Part shown: in pieces, positions 23,057 through 33,682 of the stretch | Position numbering within the stretch: the stretch's first letter is position 1 | Layout: each line of letters opens with the position of its first letter | NCBI GenBank assembly: GCA_003164095.1 | Contig: PLRX01000049.1 | Location: forward strand, 1-35,137 | Direction: 5' to 3' | Length of the DNA: 35,137 nucleotides | DNA from: Acidimicrobiaceae bacterium | GTDB lineage: Bacteria; Actinomycetota; Acidimicrobiia; Acidimicrobiales; RAAP-2 | Made by a program: the position numbers and the translations under genes | Notes under the pieces: model-generated | Databases searched by the model: none | What the model was told of the DNA's origin: nothing | The model's input: the letters and a program-made list of their open reading frames with translations, nothing else

Positions 23057-24448
23057 TCACGCCTCGGCCTCCGACCCGGCCACCCCGGTCGGCCCGGTCG
23101 GCCCGGTCGAGCCGGACGCGTCCGCCGGTGGCTCCTGTGGTACGTCAGCTGCGTCAGCTGCGTCGCCACCGCGCAGGCGCCGCAGGCGCTCGGCCACCAC
23201 CGCCTCGTGACCCCGGTCGCTCGGCTCGTAGTACCGGGTGCCCGCCACGGCGGCCGGGCGGTACTCCTGGTCGACGTAGGCGTCGGGATGGTCGTGGGGA
23301 TACTCGTAGCCCTGGCCGTGGCCGATCGTCGCGGCACTCCGGTAGTGGGCGTCGCGCAGGTGGGTGGGCACGTCGCCCCGCGGCGCCTCCCGCACGTCCC
23401 GCTGGGCGCGACCCAACGCCACCGTCACCCGGTTCGACTTCGGTGCACACGCCAGGTGCACCACGGCCTGGGCCAGGTTGAGCTGCGCCTCGGGCAGTCC
23501 GACGAACTCGACGGCCCGGGCTGCGGCATCGGCCACCACCAGGGCCAGCGGATCGGCCTCCCCCACGTCCTCGCTCGCCAGGATGACCAGGCGCCGGGCG
23601 ATGAACCGGGCGTCCTCGCCCGACTCGAGCATGCGGGCCAGCCAGTAGAGCCCGGCGTCCGGATCCGAGCCCCGGATCGACTTGATCAGGGCGCTGACCT
23701 GGTCGTAGTGGTCGTCCTCGCCGTAGTGCTGGAGCCGGGTGTGGCGGGCGCGCTCCACGTCCTCCAGCGTGACGGGCCGGCTGCCGGCGAGGGCGAGCGC
23801 CACCTCGAGGGTGGTGAGGACGGCCCGGGCGTCGCCGTCGGCCAGTCCCACCAAAGCGGCCACCGCATCCGGCTCGGCCGTGGAGCCTTCGGCGGCGAGT
23901 CCCCGGGCGACCACCTCGGCTAGGTCGTCGTCGGTCAGTGGCTCGAGCCGCCACAGGGTGGAGCGGGACAGGAGCGGTGCGTTGACCTCGAAGAAGGGGT
24001 TCTCCGTGGTTGCCCCGATGAGTACGAGGAGCCCCTCTTCCACCGACGGCAGCAGCGCGTCCTGCTGGGAGCGGTTGAACCGGTGGACCTCGTCGAGGAA
24101 GAGGATCGTGCCCCTGCCCTGTTCGCCGATGAGGCGGCGGGCGCCCTCGACCACCTCGCGCACGTCCTTCACCCCCGCCGAGACCGCCGACAGCGGCACG
24201 AAGCGCTTGGCGGTGGCCGTGGCCACCACCGTCGCAAGTGTCGTCTTACCGGTTCCGGGCGGTCCCCACAGAATGGCCGAGGTCAGCCGGTCCGACTCGA
24301 TGAGCGCGCGCAGCGGGGCGCCCGGACCGACCAGGTGGCGCTGGCCGACGATGTCGTCGAGCGTCCTCGGCCGCAGCCGTGCGGCCAGCGGCGCCCTGGA
24401 CGCGAGGCGGTCGGCGGCGGCGCCGGAGAAGAGGTCCTCGCCGGTCAC
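23057..24448 (-). CDS. rarA: Replication-associated recombination protein A (AAA+ ATPase, MgsA/YcaJ)
   Basis: 463 residues. The N-terminus DLFSGAAADRLASRAPLAAR and LRPRTLDDIVGQRHLVGPG are typical; Walker A is WGPPGTGKTTLA, Walker B is TILFLDEVHRFN, sensor 1 is VLIGATTENPFFEVN, and the C-terminal tetramerisation part contains LIKSIRGSDPDAGLYWLARM. The protein acts at stalled replication forks with SSB. The C-terminal 35 residues are an Ala/Gly/Thr/Pro-rich tail encoded by short repeats. It follows aspS by 7 bases. Confidence 0.95.
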   Translation of the reverse strand: MTGEDLFSGAAADRLASRAPLAARLRPRTLDDIVGQRHLVGPGAPLRALIESDRLTSAILWGPPGTGKTTLATVVATATAKRFVPLSAVSAGVKDVREVVEGARRLIGEQGRGTILFLDEVHRFNRSQQDALLPSVEEGLLVLIGATTENPFFEVNAPLLSRSTLWRLEPLTDDDLAEVVARGLAAEGSTAEPDAVAALVGLADGDARAVLTTLEVALALAGSRPVTLEDVERARHTRLQHYGEDDHYDQVSALIKSIRGSDPDAGLYWLARMLESGEDARFIARRLVILASEDVGEADPLALVVADAAARAVEFVGLPEAQLNLAQAVVHLACAPKSNRVTVALGRAQRDVREAPRGDVPTHLRDAHYRSAATIGHGQGYEYPHDHPDAYVDQEYRPAAVAGTRYYEPSDRGHEAVVAERLRRLRGGDAADAADVPQEPPADASGSTGPTGPTGVAGSEAEA

Positions 24449-24455
24449 CCCCGCC

Positions 24456-26234
24456 TCAGTCCAGCTTCGGGATCGGTTGCAGCCCGAGGTCCCGCAGAGC
24501 GGCGGGTGCCAGGGGCTTGGGGGCGTCGGTCATCGGGTCCCAACCCGACTGCGTCTTCGGGAAGGCGATCACCTCGCGGATGTTGTCCTCGCCGGCGAAG
24601 ATCGCCACCAGGCGGTCGAGGCCGACGGCGAACCCGGCGTGGGGCGGGGCCCCGAACCGGAACGCACCGAGCAGGAACCCGAAGCGGGACGCCGCCTCCT
24701 CGTCGCTGATCCCCAGTGCCGTGAAGATCCGGCTCTGGATGTCGGCGCGGTGGACACGGACGCTGCCCGAGCCGAGCTCCCAGCCGTTCAGGACGAGGTC
24801 GTAGGCCTGGCTGCGCACCGAGGCCGGATCGGAGTCGAGCCGGTCGATGTCGTCGGGATGGGGCATGGTGAACGGGTGGTGGGCGGCCACCGGGTTGCCG
24901 GCGTCGTCCACCCCGTCGAACAGCGGGAAGTCGACCACCCACAGGTACCGGTACGGGCCCTCCGAGACCGGGCGGCCGCCGAGCTCGACGCGCAGCGCCC
25001 CGAGGACGTGGCACGTCAGCCGGTACTCGTCGGCCACGGTCAGCACCAGGTCACCCACGGCTGCACCGGTGGTCGCCACCAGTCCGGCCTTCTCCTCGTC
25101 GGACAGGAACTTGGCCACGGGCGAGTCGACGTCGGTGCCGCCACCCCCCCCCTCGACCACCTTGAACCAGGCCAGCCCCTTCGCCCCGAGCGCCTTCGCC
25201 CGGTCGGTGAGCGCGTCGAGCCGCGACCGGGACGACGACGCCCCGCCCTCGAGCACGATCGCCTTCACGCAGGGTGCGGCGAACGCACGGAAGCCCGTGG
25301 CAGCGAACACCTCGGTCAGGTCGACGAGCTCCATGCCGAAGCGGATGTCCGGCTTGTCGGTGCCGTAGCGGTCGAGTGCCTCGGCCCATGTCATACGGGG
25401 CACCGGGCCGGGGCGTTCCCCGGTGGCCGCCTCGGCGGCGTCGAGCACCGCCTCGGACACGAACTCCAGGATGTCCTCCTGGCTGACGAACGACGCCTCG
25501 ATGTCGAGCTGGGTGAACTCGAACTGGCGGTCGGCGCGCAGGTCCTCGTCGCGCAGGCAGCGGGCGATCTGGTAGTAGCGGTCGACTCCGGCCACCATCA
25601 GGAGCTGCTTGGCCAGCTGGGGGCTCTGCGGCAGCACGTAGCACGAGCCGTGGTGCAGCCGGCTGGGCACGGCGAACTCCCGTGCACCCTCGGGGGTCGG
25701 CGCCCACAGCAGCGGCGTCTCCACCTCGACGAAGCCCTGCCGGTCCATGGCCGCCCGCATGGCGCCGTTGACCTTGGCCCGCAGGCGGAGGTTGGCCTGC
25801 ATGGTGGGACGCCGCAGGTCGACGAACCGGTGCTTGAGCCGGATCACCTCGTCCACGTCGACGCGGTCGTCCACCGGGAACGGGGGCGGCTCGGCGGCGT
25901 TGAGCAGGGCCACCGTGCAGTCGCCGAGCTCGACCTCGCCGGTCGGCAGGTCGGGGTTGACGGTCCCCTCGGGACGGAGCCGGACCGTGCCCTCGACGGC
26001 CACGACGTACTCGGAGCGGACGTCGATCGTCCCGGGCACCACGCACTGGACGATGCCGGTGTAGTCGCGGACGTCGATGAAGGCGAGGTGCTCGCCGTGC
26101 TCGCGGCGCTTCGCCACCCACCCGCAGACGGTCACCGTGCGGCCGACGTCGGCGACGCGCAGCGTCCCGCACCGGTCGGTGCGCATCGAGGTGGCCCCGT
26201 TCGACGTCGGCTGGACTTCGGGGGGAACGGTCAC
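24456..26234 (-). CDS. aspS: Aspartyl-tRNA synthetase, probably non-discriminating (Asp/Asn)
   Basis: 592 residues from the GTG at 26234, which has AAAGGA 6 bases upstream. The frame is open to 26318, but that part overlaps hisS. Domains: OB-fold anticodon-binding (CGWVAKRREHGEHLAFIDVR), class II core with motif 2 in YYQIARCLRDEDLRADRQFE, the bacterial GAD insertion (about residues 290-420), and motif 3 in GFAVGLDRLVAIFAGEDNIR. His in RREHG corresponds to the residue found in non-discriminating enzymes, which charge tRNA-Asn with Asp for GatCAB; this is an inference from one position. Confidence 0.95.
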   Translation of the reverse strand: MTVPPEVQPTSNGATSMRTDRCGTLRVADVGRTVTVCGWVAKRREHGEHLAFIDVRDYTGIVQCVVPGTIDVRSEYVVAVEGTVRLRPEGTVNPDLPTGEVELGDCTVALLNAAEPPPFPVDDRVDVDEVIRLKHRFVDLRRPTMQANLRLRAKVNGAMRAAMDRQGFVEVETPLLWAPTPEGAREFAVPSRLHHGSCYVLPQSPQLAKQLLMVAGVDRYYQIARCLRDEDLRADRQFEFTQLDIEASFVSQEDILEFVSEAVLDAAEAATGERPGPVPRMTWAEALDRYGTDKPDIRFGMELVDLTEVFAATGFRAFAAPCVKAIVLEGGASSSRSRLDALTDRAKALGAKGLAWFKVVEGGGGGTDVDSPVAKFLSDEEKAGLVATTGAAVGDLVLTVADEYRLTCHVLGALRVELGGRPVSEGPYRYLWVVDFPLFDGVDDAGNPVAAHHPFTMPHPDDIDRLDSDPASVRSQAYDLVLNGWELGSGSVRVHRADIQSRIFTALGISDEEAASRFGFLLGAFRFGAPPHAGFAVGLDRLVAIFAGEDNIREVIAFPKTQSGWDPMTDAPKPLAPAALRDLGLQPIPKLD

Positions 26235-26252
26235 GCTGGGTCCTTTCGGGTG

Positions 26253-26298
26253 GCCCCGTGACCGGGGCCCCTGGTCGTGCGGGCCCCGGTCACGGGGC
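26253..26298 (-). repeat. 18-bp perfect inverted repeat between hisS and aspS
   Basis: Bases 26253-26270 and 26281-26298 are exact reverse complements with a 10-base loop. One arm contains the hisS stop codon and the other ends 6 bases before the aspS ribosome binding site. There is no T-tract on the coding strand, so it resembles an intercistronic stability, processing or attenuating structure rather than a simple terminator. Confidence 0.85.
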
Positions 26299-27582
26299 GT
26301 CCGGGGCGGGAGCGCCACGTGTGGCCGCCCGCACCGCGCCGACCACCTCGGCGACCGGCACGGTCCGCTGGTCGCCCGCGTCGCGCAGGGGCCGGAGTGA
26401 CACCGTACCCGAGGCGGCCTCGTCCGGACCCACGACCAGGACCCACCGTGCTCCGGACCGGTCCGCCGACTTGAACTGGGCCTTCATCGACCGGTCGTCG
26501 AACGCCCGGTCGGCCGACAGCCCGGCGTCGCGCAGGGCCGCGGTCAGGTCGCGGGCCGCCGCTCCCCCGGTGGTGTCCACCACGAAGGCGTCGAGCGGGG
26601 TCGGGTCCACCGGGAACACACCCTCGGCGTCACAGGCCAGGAGGATCCGTTCGATGCCGAGCCCGAAGCCGATCCCCGGTGTCGGCGGTCCGCCGAGCAG
26701 CTCCACCATGCCGTCGTAGCGCCCACCGCCCCCGATGCCGTTCTGGGCCGACCCCAGGGCGTCGGACGAGAACTCGAAGGTCGTGCGCGTGTAGTAGTCG
26801 AAGCCCCGCACGAGCCGGTGGTCGACCTCGTAGGCGACGCCGAGTGCGTCGAGGCCGGCCAGCACCCGGGCGAGGTGCTCCCGGCAGGGCTCGCACAGGT
26901 GGTCGGCGAGCGTCGGGACGTCGGCGGTGGCCTCGAGACAGGCGTCCCGCTTGCAGTCGAGGACCCGGAGCGGGTGCTCCGCCGCCCGCTCCTGGTGCTC
27001 GGGGCACAGGTCGTCGCGTCGGGCCAGCAGGTAGTCGCGCAGCAGGTCCAGGTAGGCGGGCCGGCAGTCGGCGTCACCCATCGAGTTGAGGCGCAGGCCG
27101 AAGGTGGCGAGACCGAGCGCGCGGTAGAACCGGTCGGCCAGTGCGATCACCTCCACGTCGAGGTCGGCGTCGGCCGTGCCCAGGGCCTCCACGCCCACCT
27201 GGTGGTGCTGGCGGTACCGGCCGGCCTGGGGCCGTTCGTAGCGGAAGGCGGGTGTGGCGTACCAGGCCTTCCACGGGAGCGGTAGACGGTGCTGGACCCA
27301 GGCCCGCACCAGTGGTGCCGTCCCCTCGGGACGCAGCGCCAGCGGTCGGCCGCCCTTGTCCTCGAACTCGTACATCTCCTTGCCCACGACGTCGCTGCCC
27401 TCACCGGTTCCCCGCCGGAAGACCTTCACGTCCTCGAAGATCGGTGTGTGGGCCAGGCCGTAGCCGGCGCGCTCGGCGTGGTCGGCGAACAGGCCGAGCA
27501 GGGCCTCCCACCGTGTCGACTCGGGCCACAGGACGTCGTGGGTGCCGGTCGGGGCGCGCGCCGCGAGGGTCTTGTCGGACAC
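26290..27582 (-). CDS. hisS: Histidyl-tRNA synthetase
   Basis: 430 residues. Starts GTG, then SDKTLAARAPTGTHDVLWPE. Class II motif 1 region is YGLAHTPIFEDVKVFRRGTG, motif 2 is YATPAFRYERPQAGRYRQHH, the HisA motif is LVRGFDYYTRTTFEF, and motif 3 is GFGLGIERILL. A C-terminal anticodon-binding domain ends the protein. It begins 6 bases after the rel stop, and its stop lies inside the hairpin before aspS. Confidence 0.96.
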   Translation of the reverse strand: MSDKTLAARAPTGTHDVLWPESTRWEALLGLFADHAERAGYGLAHTPIFEDVKVFRRGTGEGSDVVGKEMYEFEDKGGRPLALRPEGTAPLVRAWVQHRLPLPWKAWYATPAFRYERPQAGRYRQHHQVGVEALGTADADLDVEVIALADRFYRALGLATFGLRLNSMGDADCRPAYLDLLRDYLLARRDDLCPEHQERAAEHPLRVLDCKRDACLEATADVPTLADHLCEPCREHLARVLAGLDALGVAYEVDHRLVRGFDYYTRTTFEFSSDALGSAQNGIGGGGRYDGMVELLGGPPTPGIGFGLGIERILLACDAEGVFPVDPTPLDAFVVDTTGGAAARDLTAALRDAGLSADRAFDDRSMKAQFKSADRSGARWVLVVGPDEAASGTVSLRPLRDAGDQRTVPVAEVVGAVRAATRGAPAPDAP

Positions 27583-27588
27583 AGGGGG

Positions 27589-30033
<2,445 letters not shown>

Positions 30034-30039
30034 GCCTAC

Positions 30040-30045
30040 AGGGTA
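30040..30045 (-). promoter_or_regulatory. -10 hexamer TACCCT, leaderless spacing, for rel
   Basis: TACCCT, then GTAGGC, then the ATG at 30033. It lies in the 76-base gap after secF, so rel-hisS-aspS-rarA can be transcribed separately from yajC-secDF. Confidence 0.55.
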
Positions 30046-30109
30046 CCTGGACGCGCTGGTCGACCGACGCTGGGACGGGCCCCGTCAGGGCCTGCGGCGG
30101 TCCGGCGTC

Positions 30110-31492
30110 CTACCGCTTCTTGCCCTTCCCCTTGCCCTTCCGGGGGCGTGGGGGCGGCCGGTTGCCGGCCGGGCGGGTCGAGCCCTGCGACGAACGGGAT
30201 GCCGCACCCGTGCCACCGGACGCCGCTGCGGCTGCGCCGGCCACGGCTGCGGTGGCAGCCACCGGTGCCTTGGCGGCACCGGGCCGGATGACGCCCGTGC
30301 CGCTGCGGGTCTTGGACGAGCCCTTGCCAGAGCCGGCCATGGCGGCCGCCATGGCCGGGGTCAGGGTCGGGCCCCGGTCGCCCCGGGCCTCGAGGCGTTG
30401 GCGGATGGTGACGTACCGGGGCTCGCGCTCCTTCATGAGGGCCAGGAGGGGCGATGCGATGAAGATCGAGGAGTACGCCCCGCTGGTGAGGCCGATGACC
30501 AGGGCCAGGCCGAAGCTCTGCAGGGTCGTGGCGCCCAGGAGCAGGGACCCGATCACCAGGACCGACAGCACGGGCACGATGGCGACCAAGGAGGTGTTGA
30601 TCGACCGGGCCAGGGTCTGGTTCATGGACAGGTTGACCATCTCGGAGTACGTGATGCGGCCGGACGCGCCGAGGCCCTGCGAGTTGTCGCGGATCCGGTC
30701 GAAGACCACCACGGTGTCGTACAACGAGTAGCCGAGCACGGTCAGCACGGCCACGACGGTGTCCGGCGTGACCTGGAATTGGAAGATCGAATAGATGCCG
30801 ACCACGACCAGGATGTCGTGGAATACGGCGACCATCGCCGCCAAGGCCATCTTGAATTCGAACCGGATCGAGATGTACGCGGTCACCAGGATGAAGAAGA
30901 TCACCAGGGCCTGGATCGCCTTCTTGGTCACGTTCGACCCCCAGGTGGCACCCACCTGGTTGATACTCACCGAGTTCGTGCCCACGTGCGCGGCGTCGGC
31001 CAGCGCCGCCTGCACCTTGTACAGGTCCGACTGCTGCTGGTCGGACGGCACGTTCTCCAGGTCGGCGGTGACCTGGATCTGCTTCTGGCCGTTCAACTGG
31101 TTGGTGAGCTGGACCACGGTGGGCGACGTCACGCCTGCCGCCTTGGCGGCGGACGTGGCCTGGGCCACGGTCAGCGTCTGGGACGACACCAGCCACGAGC
31201 GGCCGCCCTTGAAGTCGATGCCCTCGTTGAGACCCCGGGTGGACAACGAGATGATCCCGACCAGGATGATGATCGCGGACACGGCGAACCACCAGCGGCG
31301 GTTGCCGATGAAGTCGAAGGAGGTCTGGCCGCGGTAGAGGCGGAGGAAGACGTTGGGCCGCTTCTCCCCCTTTGCCTCGGCGTCCTGGACCTCGGCTGCG
31401 TACTCGAGCTCCTGGTCGAACTCCTCGACCAGCTCCTCGGACGCGTCCTCCTCCGGCACGCCCTCGTCGTCCGTCGTCGTGTCCTTGCTCAT
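30110..31492 (-). CDS. secF: Protein translocase subunit SecF
   Basis: 460 residues with six spans. Before span 1 is a strongly acidic N-terminal segment of about 45 residues (DDEGVPEEDASEELVEEFDQ); FDFIGNRRWWFAVSAIIILV and GLNEGIDFKGG then follow. The C-terminal membrane block carries SIRFEFKMALAAMVAVFHDI, TVLGYSLYDTVVVFDRIRDN and RSINTSLVAIVPVLSVLVIG. The last 80 residues are an Ala/Gly-rich tail ending in a cluster of Lys and Arg. SecF with SecD uses the proton gradient to help protein export. Its ATG overlaps the secD TGA (ATGA). Confidence 0.95.
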   Translation of the reverse strand: MSKDTTTDDEGVPEEDASEELVEEFDQELEYAAEVQDAEAKGEKRPNVFLRLYRGQTSFDFIGNRRWWFAVSAIIILVGIISLSTRGLNEGIDFKGGRSWLVSSQTLTVAQATSAAKAAGVTSPTVVQLTNQLNGQKQIQVTADLENVPSDQQQSDLYKVQAALADAAHVGTNSVSINQVGATWGSNVTKKAIQALVIFFILVTAYISIRFEFKMALAAMVAVFHDILVVVGIYSIFQFQVTPDTVVAVLTVLGYSLYDTVVVFDRIRDNSQGLGASGRITYSEMVNLSMNQTLARSINTSLVAIVPVLSVLVIGSLLLGATTLQSFGLALVIGLTSGAYSSIFIASPLLALMKEREPRYVTIRQRLEARGDRGPTLTPAMAAAMAGSGKGSSKTRSGTGVIRPGAAKAPVAATAAVAGAAAAASGGTGAASRSSQGSTRPAGNRPPPRPRKGKGKGKKR

Positions 31493-33042
31493 GCGTCCAC
31501 CCCCGAAGCCACGCCGAGCCCCTTGGCCACGCCCATCCCCTTGGCCTCCGTCGCGCTGCGGCTACGGCCGAGCAGGATGACGAACGGCCGGGTGAAGAAG
31601 TACGTGACCGCCACGTCGAGGATGGTCGAGAGCCCGAGGAAGAGTGCGAACCCCTGCACCGGGCCGATCGAGAACTTGTACAGCACGAGGGCGCCGAGCA
31701 GCGACACGAAGTCGGCGGCCAGCACGGTGCGGAAGGCGCTCTTGAACCCGCGGTCCACGCTCGTCCGCACGGTCCGGCCCGATCTCGCCTCGTCCTTCAA
31801 TCGTTCGAAGTAGACGATGTACGAGTCGACCGTGATACCGATGGACACGATGATGCCGATGACACCGGCGAGGTCGATGGTCGTGTTGAACGCCTGGCCC
31901 ATCCAGGCGACGATCGACCACAGCAGCGCGCCCGTGACGGCCAGGCCGGCCACGACGACCAGTCCCAGGATCCGGTAGTAGAAGATCGTGTAGAGCATGA
32001 CGGCGAGCAGGCCGATGAGGCCCGAGATGAGACCTGCCTGCAGCGACGACTTGCCCAACGAGGGCGACACCGTCTGGACCGTCTGCTGGTCCAGCTTGAC
32101 CGGCAGGGCGCCGTAGTTGAGCTCGGTGGCCAGCGCCTTGGCCTGGTCCTCGGTGAAGCTGCCGGAGATCTGCACGGTACCGCCGAATGAGGTGAACGAC
32201 GTCTGCGTCGGCTGGGTGATGGGTGCCGAGATGACCTGGCCGTCGAGGTCGATGCCGATGATGGCGTGGAACTGCTGGTCCGCCAAGGTGTCCCACTGGG
32301 TGGCGCCGGTGCCGGAGAGGTTGAGGTTGACCGACCACTGGCCGTTGTTGAGCTGTGCGGAGGCGGACTTGATCTGGGCGCCGGTCAGTCCGGCCGGGCC
32401 GAGGACGTAGCGACCCGTGCCCGAGCCGGGCAAGCCCGGCAGCAGGACGGTGTCGGTCTTGCCGTCGGTGGCGGACGGCGTCGACTTGTAGGGGGCGAAC
32501 TGGGTGTCCGCCGAGATCGAGCCCAGGTTCGAGGTGTAGCCCTGGGTCGAGCTCGAATTGGGCTGGACGTTGATGTTCGCCTTGGTGAGCGCAGTGGTCG
32601 TCGAGCACGTGGGGAGGGCACCGGTCGCCGCAGCCTGGCCCTTGGCCACCGAGAACCCCGGGGCGTAGCAGAGGGCCGGACGGAAGAACAGCTGGGCGGT
32701 CTTGCCCAACTGGTCCAGGATCTGCTGGGTGTTCTTCTGGCCCGGGATCTGGGCGCCGATGAGGGCGCACGAATGGACGCCGTCGGGACACTTGGACGTC
32801 CCCTGGCTGGCCACGGTGGCGCCGCTCGAGCCGCTGCCGACGCGCTCGTTGAGGATGGTGATGATGGTGTCGAGCTCCGCCGTGGTGACCGGGGTGTGGG
32901 TCTCGTAGACGACGGACAGGCCGCCGGCCAGGTCGAGGCCGAGCTTGGGCGACCAACCGGCCGCCAGCGTCGCGCTCAGTGAGACCACGGCGATGGCGAT
33001 AACGGCAAGCAGGCTGATCCAGAGGGGTCGTTTGTCTCGCAT
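31489..33042 (-). CDS. secD: Protein translocase subunit SecD
   Basis: 517 residues from the ATG at 33042; the frame is open to 33312, but that part is low-complexity Arg/Pro and overlaps yajC. Span 1 is LWISLLAVIAIAVVSLSATL, followed by LGLDLAGGLSVVYE. The large extracytoplasmic P1 region contains several Cys residues (KCPDGVHSC, LCYAPG, PTCSTT) that could form disulfides. The conserved P1-end block is IGIDLDGQVISAP, and the membrane block includes IGIIVSIGITVDSYIVYFER and RGFKSAFRTVLAADF. The gene is 4 bases downstream of yajC. Confidence 0.95.
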   Translation of the reverse strand: MRDKRPLWISLLAVIAIAVVSLSATLAAGWSPKLGLDLAGGLSVVYETHTPVTTAELDTIITILNERVGSGSSGATVASQGTSKCPDGVHSCALIGAQIPGQKNTQQILDQLGKTAQLFFRPALCYAPGFSVAKGQAAATGALPTCSTTTALTKANINVQPNSSSTQGYTSNLGSISADTQFAPYKSTPSATDGKTDTVLLPGLPGSGTGRYVLGPAGLTGAQIKSASAQLNNGQWSVNLNLSGTGATQWDTLADQQFHAIIGIDLDGQVISAPITQPTQTSFTSFGGTVQISGSFTEDQAKALATELNYGALPVKLDQQTVQTVSPSLGKSSLQAGLISGLIGLLAVMLYTIFYYRILGLVVVAGLAVTGALLWSIVAWMGQAFNTTIDLAGVIGIIVSIGITVDSYIVYFERLKDEARSGRTVRTSVDRGFKSAFRTVLAADFVSLLGALVLYKFSIGPVQGFALFLGLSTILDVAVTYFFTRPFVILLGRSRSATEAKGMGVAKGLGVASGVDA

Positions 33043-33046
33043 CGGC

Positions 33047-33580
33047 TCAGACGGTCGGGGGTCCTTCGGACCCGGTGTCCTCGGGTTCGTCGCCCGCGTC
33101 GGGCGGCGGTGTGGTCGGGGCGGCCTCGTCGTGCGGCTCCTCGTCGGACTGGTCGTCCGTGCCGTGCCCGTCCCCCTCGCCGACGGCCGGCGGGCCCGAG
33201 GGCGGCTGGGGCTCGTCGGACTGGTGCTCTGCGCCGTCGACGACGTCGGTCGGGGGCTCGGCCGGCTCGAGTTTGCGCAGCACGTACGGCTTGAGCACGA
33301 CGAACGAGGCACCGACGCTGGTCTCGAGGGTCACCCGGTCATCGGTGATGTCGAGCACATAGCCGACGATGCCGCCCGCGGTGACGACCTCGTCGCCGAC
33401 CTCGTAGGCATTCGTCTGGGTTCGGGCCGCCAGTTGCTTCTTCTTCTGGGGCCGGTAGATGAGGAAGTAGTACGCCGCGCCGAAGACGACGATGATGAGG
33501 ATGAACGAGGAGCTGCCCGATGAAGCCTTCGAGCTGGTGGCGCCGAACAGGGGGGCGACCGCCCCGAGGGCGGCAGTCAT
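33047..33580 (-). CDS. yajC: Preprotein translocase subunit YajC with acidic tail
   Basis: 177 residues from the ATG at 33580; the GTG at 33589 is an alternative. One span, SSFILIIVVFGAAYYFLIYR, is followed by the PQKKKQ stop-transfer motif and the compact YajC domain (YEVGDEVVTAGGIVGYVLDI, then VLKPYVLRKLEP). This is about 100 residues, the usual size, after which an unusual 65-residue Asp/Glu/Pro-rich tail follows. YajC binds SecDF at the membrane. It is the first gene of yajC-secD-secF and has its own -10 element. A tiny ORF overlaps the ATG. Confidence 0.92.
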   Translation of the reverse strand: MTAALGAVAPLFGATSSKASSGSSSFILIIVVFGAAYYFLIYRPQKKKQLAARTQTNAYEVGDEVVTAGGIVGYVLDITDDRVTLETSVGASFVVLKPYVLRKLEPAEPPTDVVDGAEHQSDEPQPPSGPPAVGEGDGHGTDDQSDEEPHDEAAPTTPPPDAGDEPEDTGSEGPPTV

Positions 33581-33612
33581 CGTGGGCACGGGAAGAGGGT
33601 GGGGGTCGTCAC
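33577..33612 (-). CDS. Possible 11-codon leader ORF upstream of yajC
   Basis: GTG-initiated MTTPTLFPCPR with a TGA that overlaps the yajC ATG as ATGA. Its GTG is 9 bases after the TACAGT hexamer, the same geometry as the ppk1 leader ORF. There is no homology; chance cannot be excluded. Confidence 0.3.
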   Translation of the reverse strand: MTTPTLFPCPR

Positions 33613-33621
33613 AGCGCCCCG

Positions 33622-33627
33622 ACTGTA
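33622..33627 (-). promoter_or_regulatory. -10 hexamer TACAGT for yajC-secD-secF
   Basis: TACAGT in the 102-base gap between tgt and yajC. Predicted +1 near 33615, about 35 bases before the yajC ATG and 3 before the leader GTG. Confidence 0.45.
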
Positions 33628-33682
33628 GCCCAGGCCCGCCGGGACGGACGGCACCACCCCCGGCGCCCGGCTCAGCCCGTGC

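Noticed and set aside
23011-23337. N-terminal extension of the S53 peptidase frame
   Set aside because: Arg/Pro-rich, overlaps rarA, and a good signal peptide begins only after the GTG at 23010.
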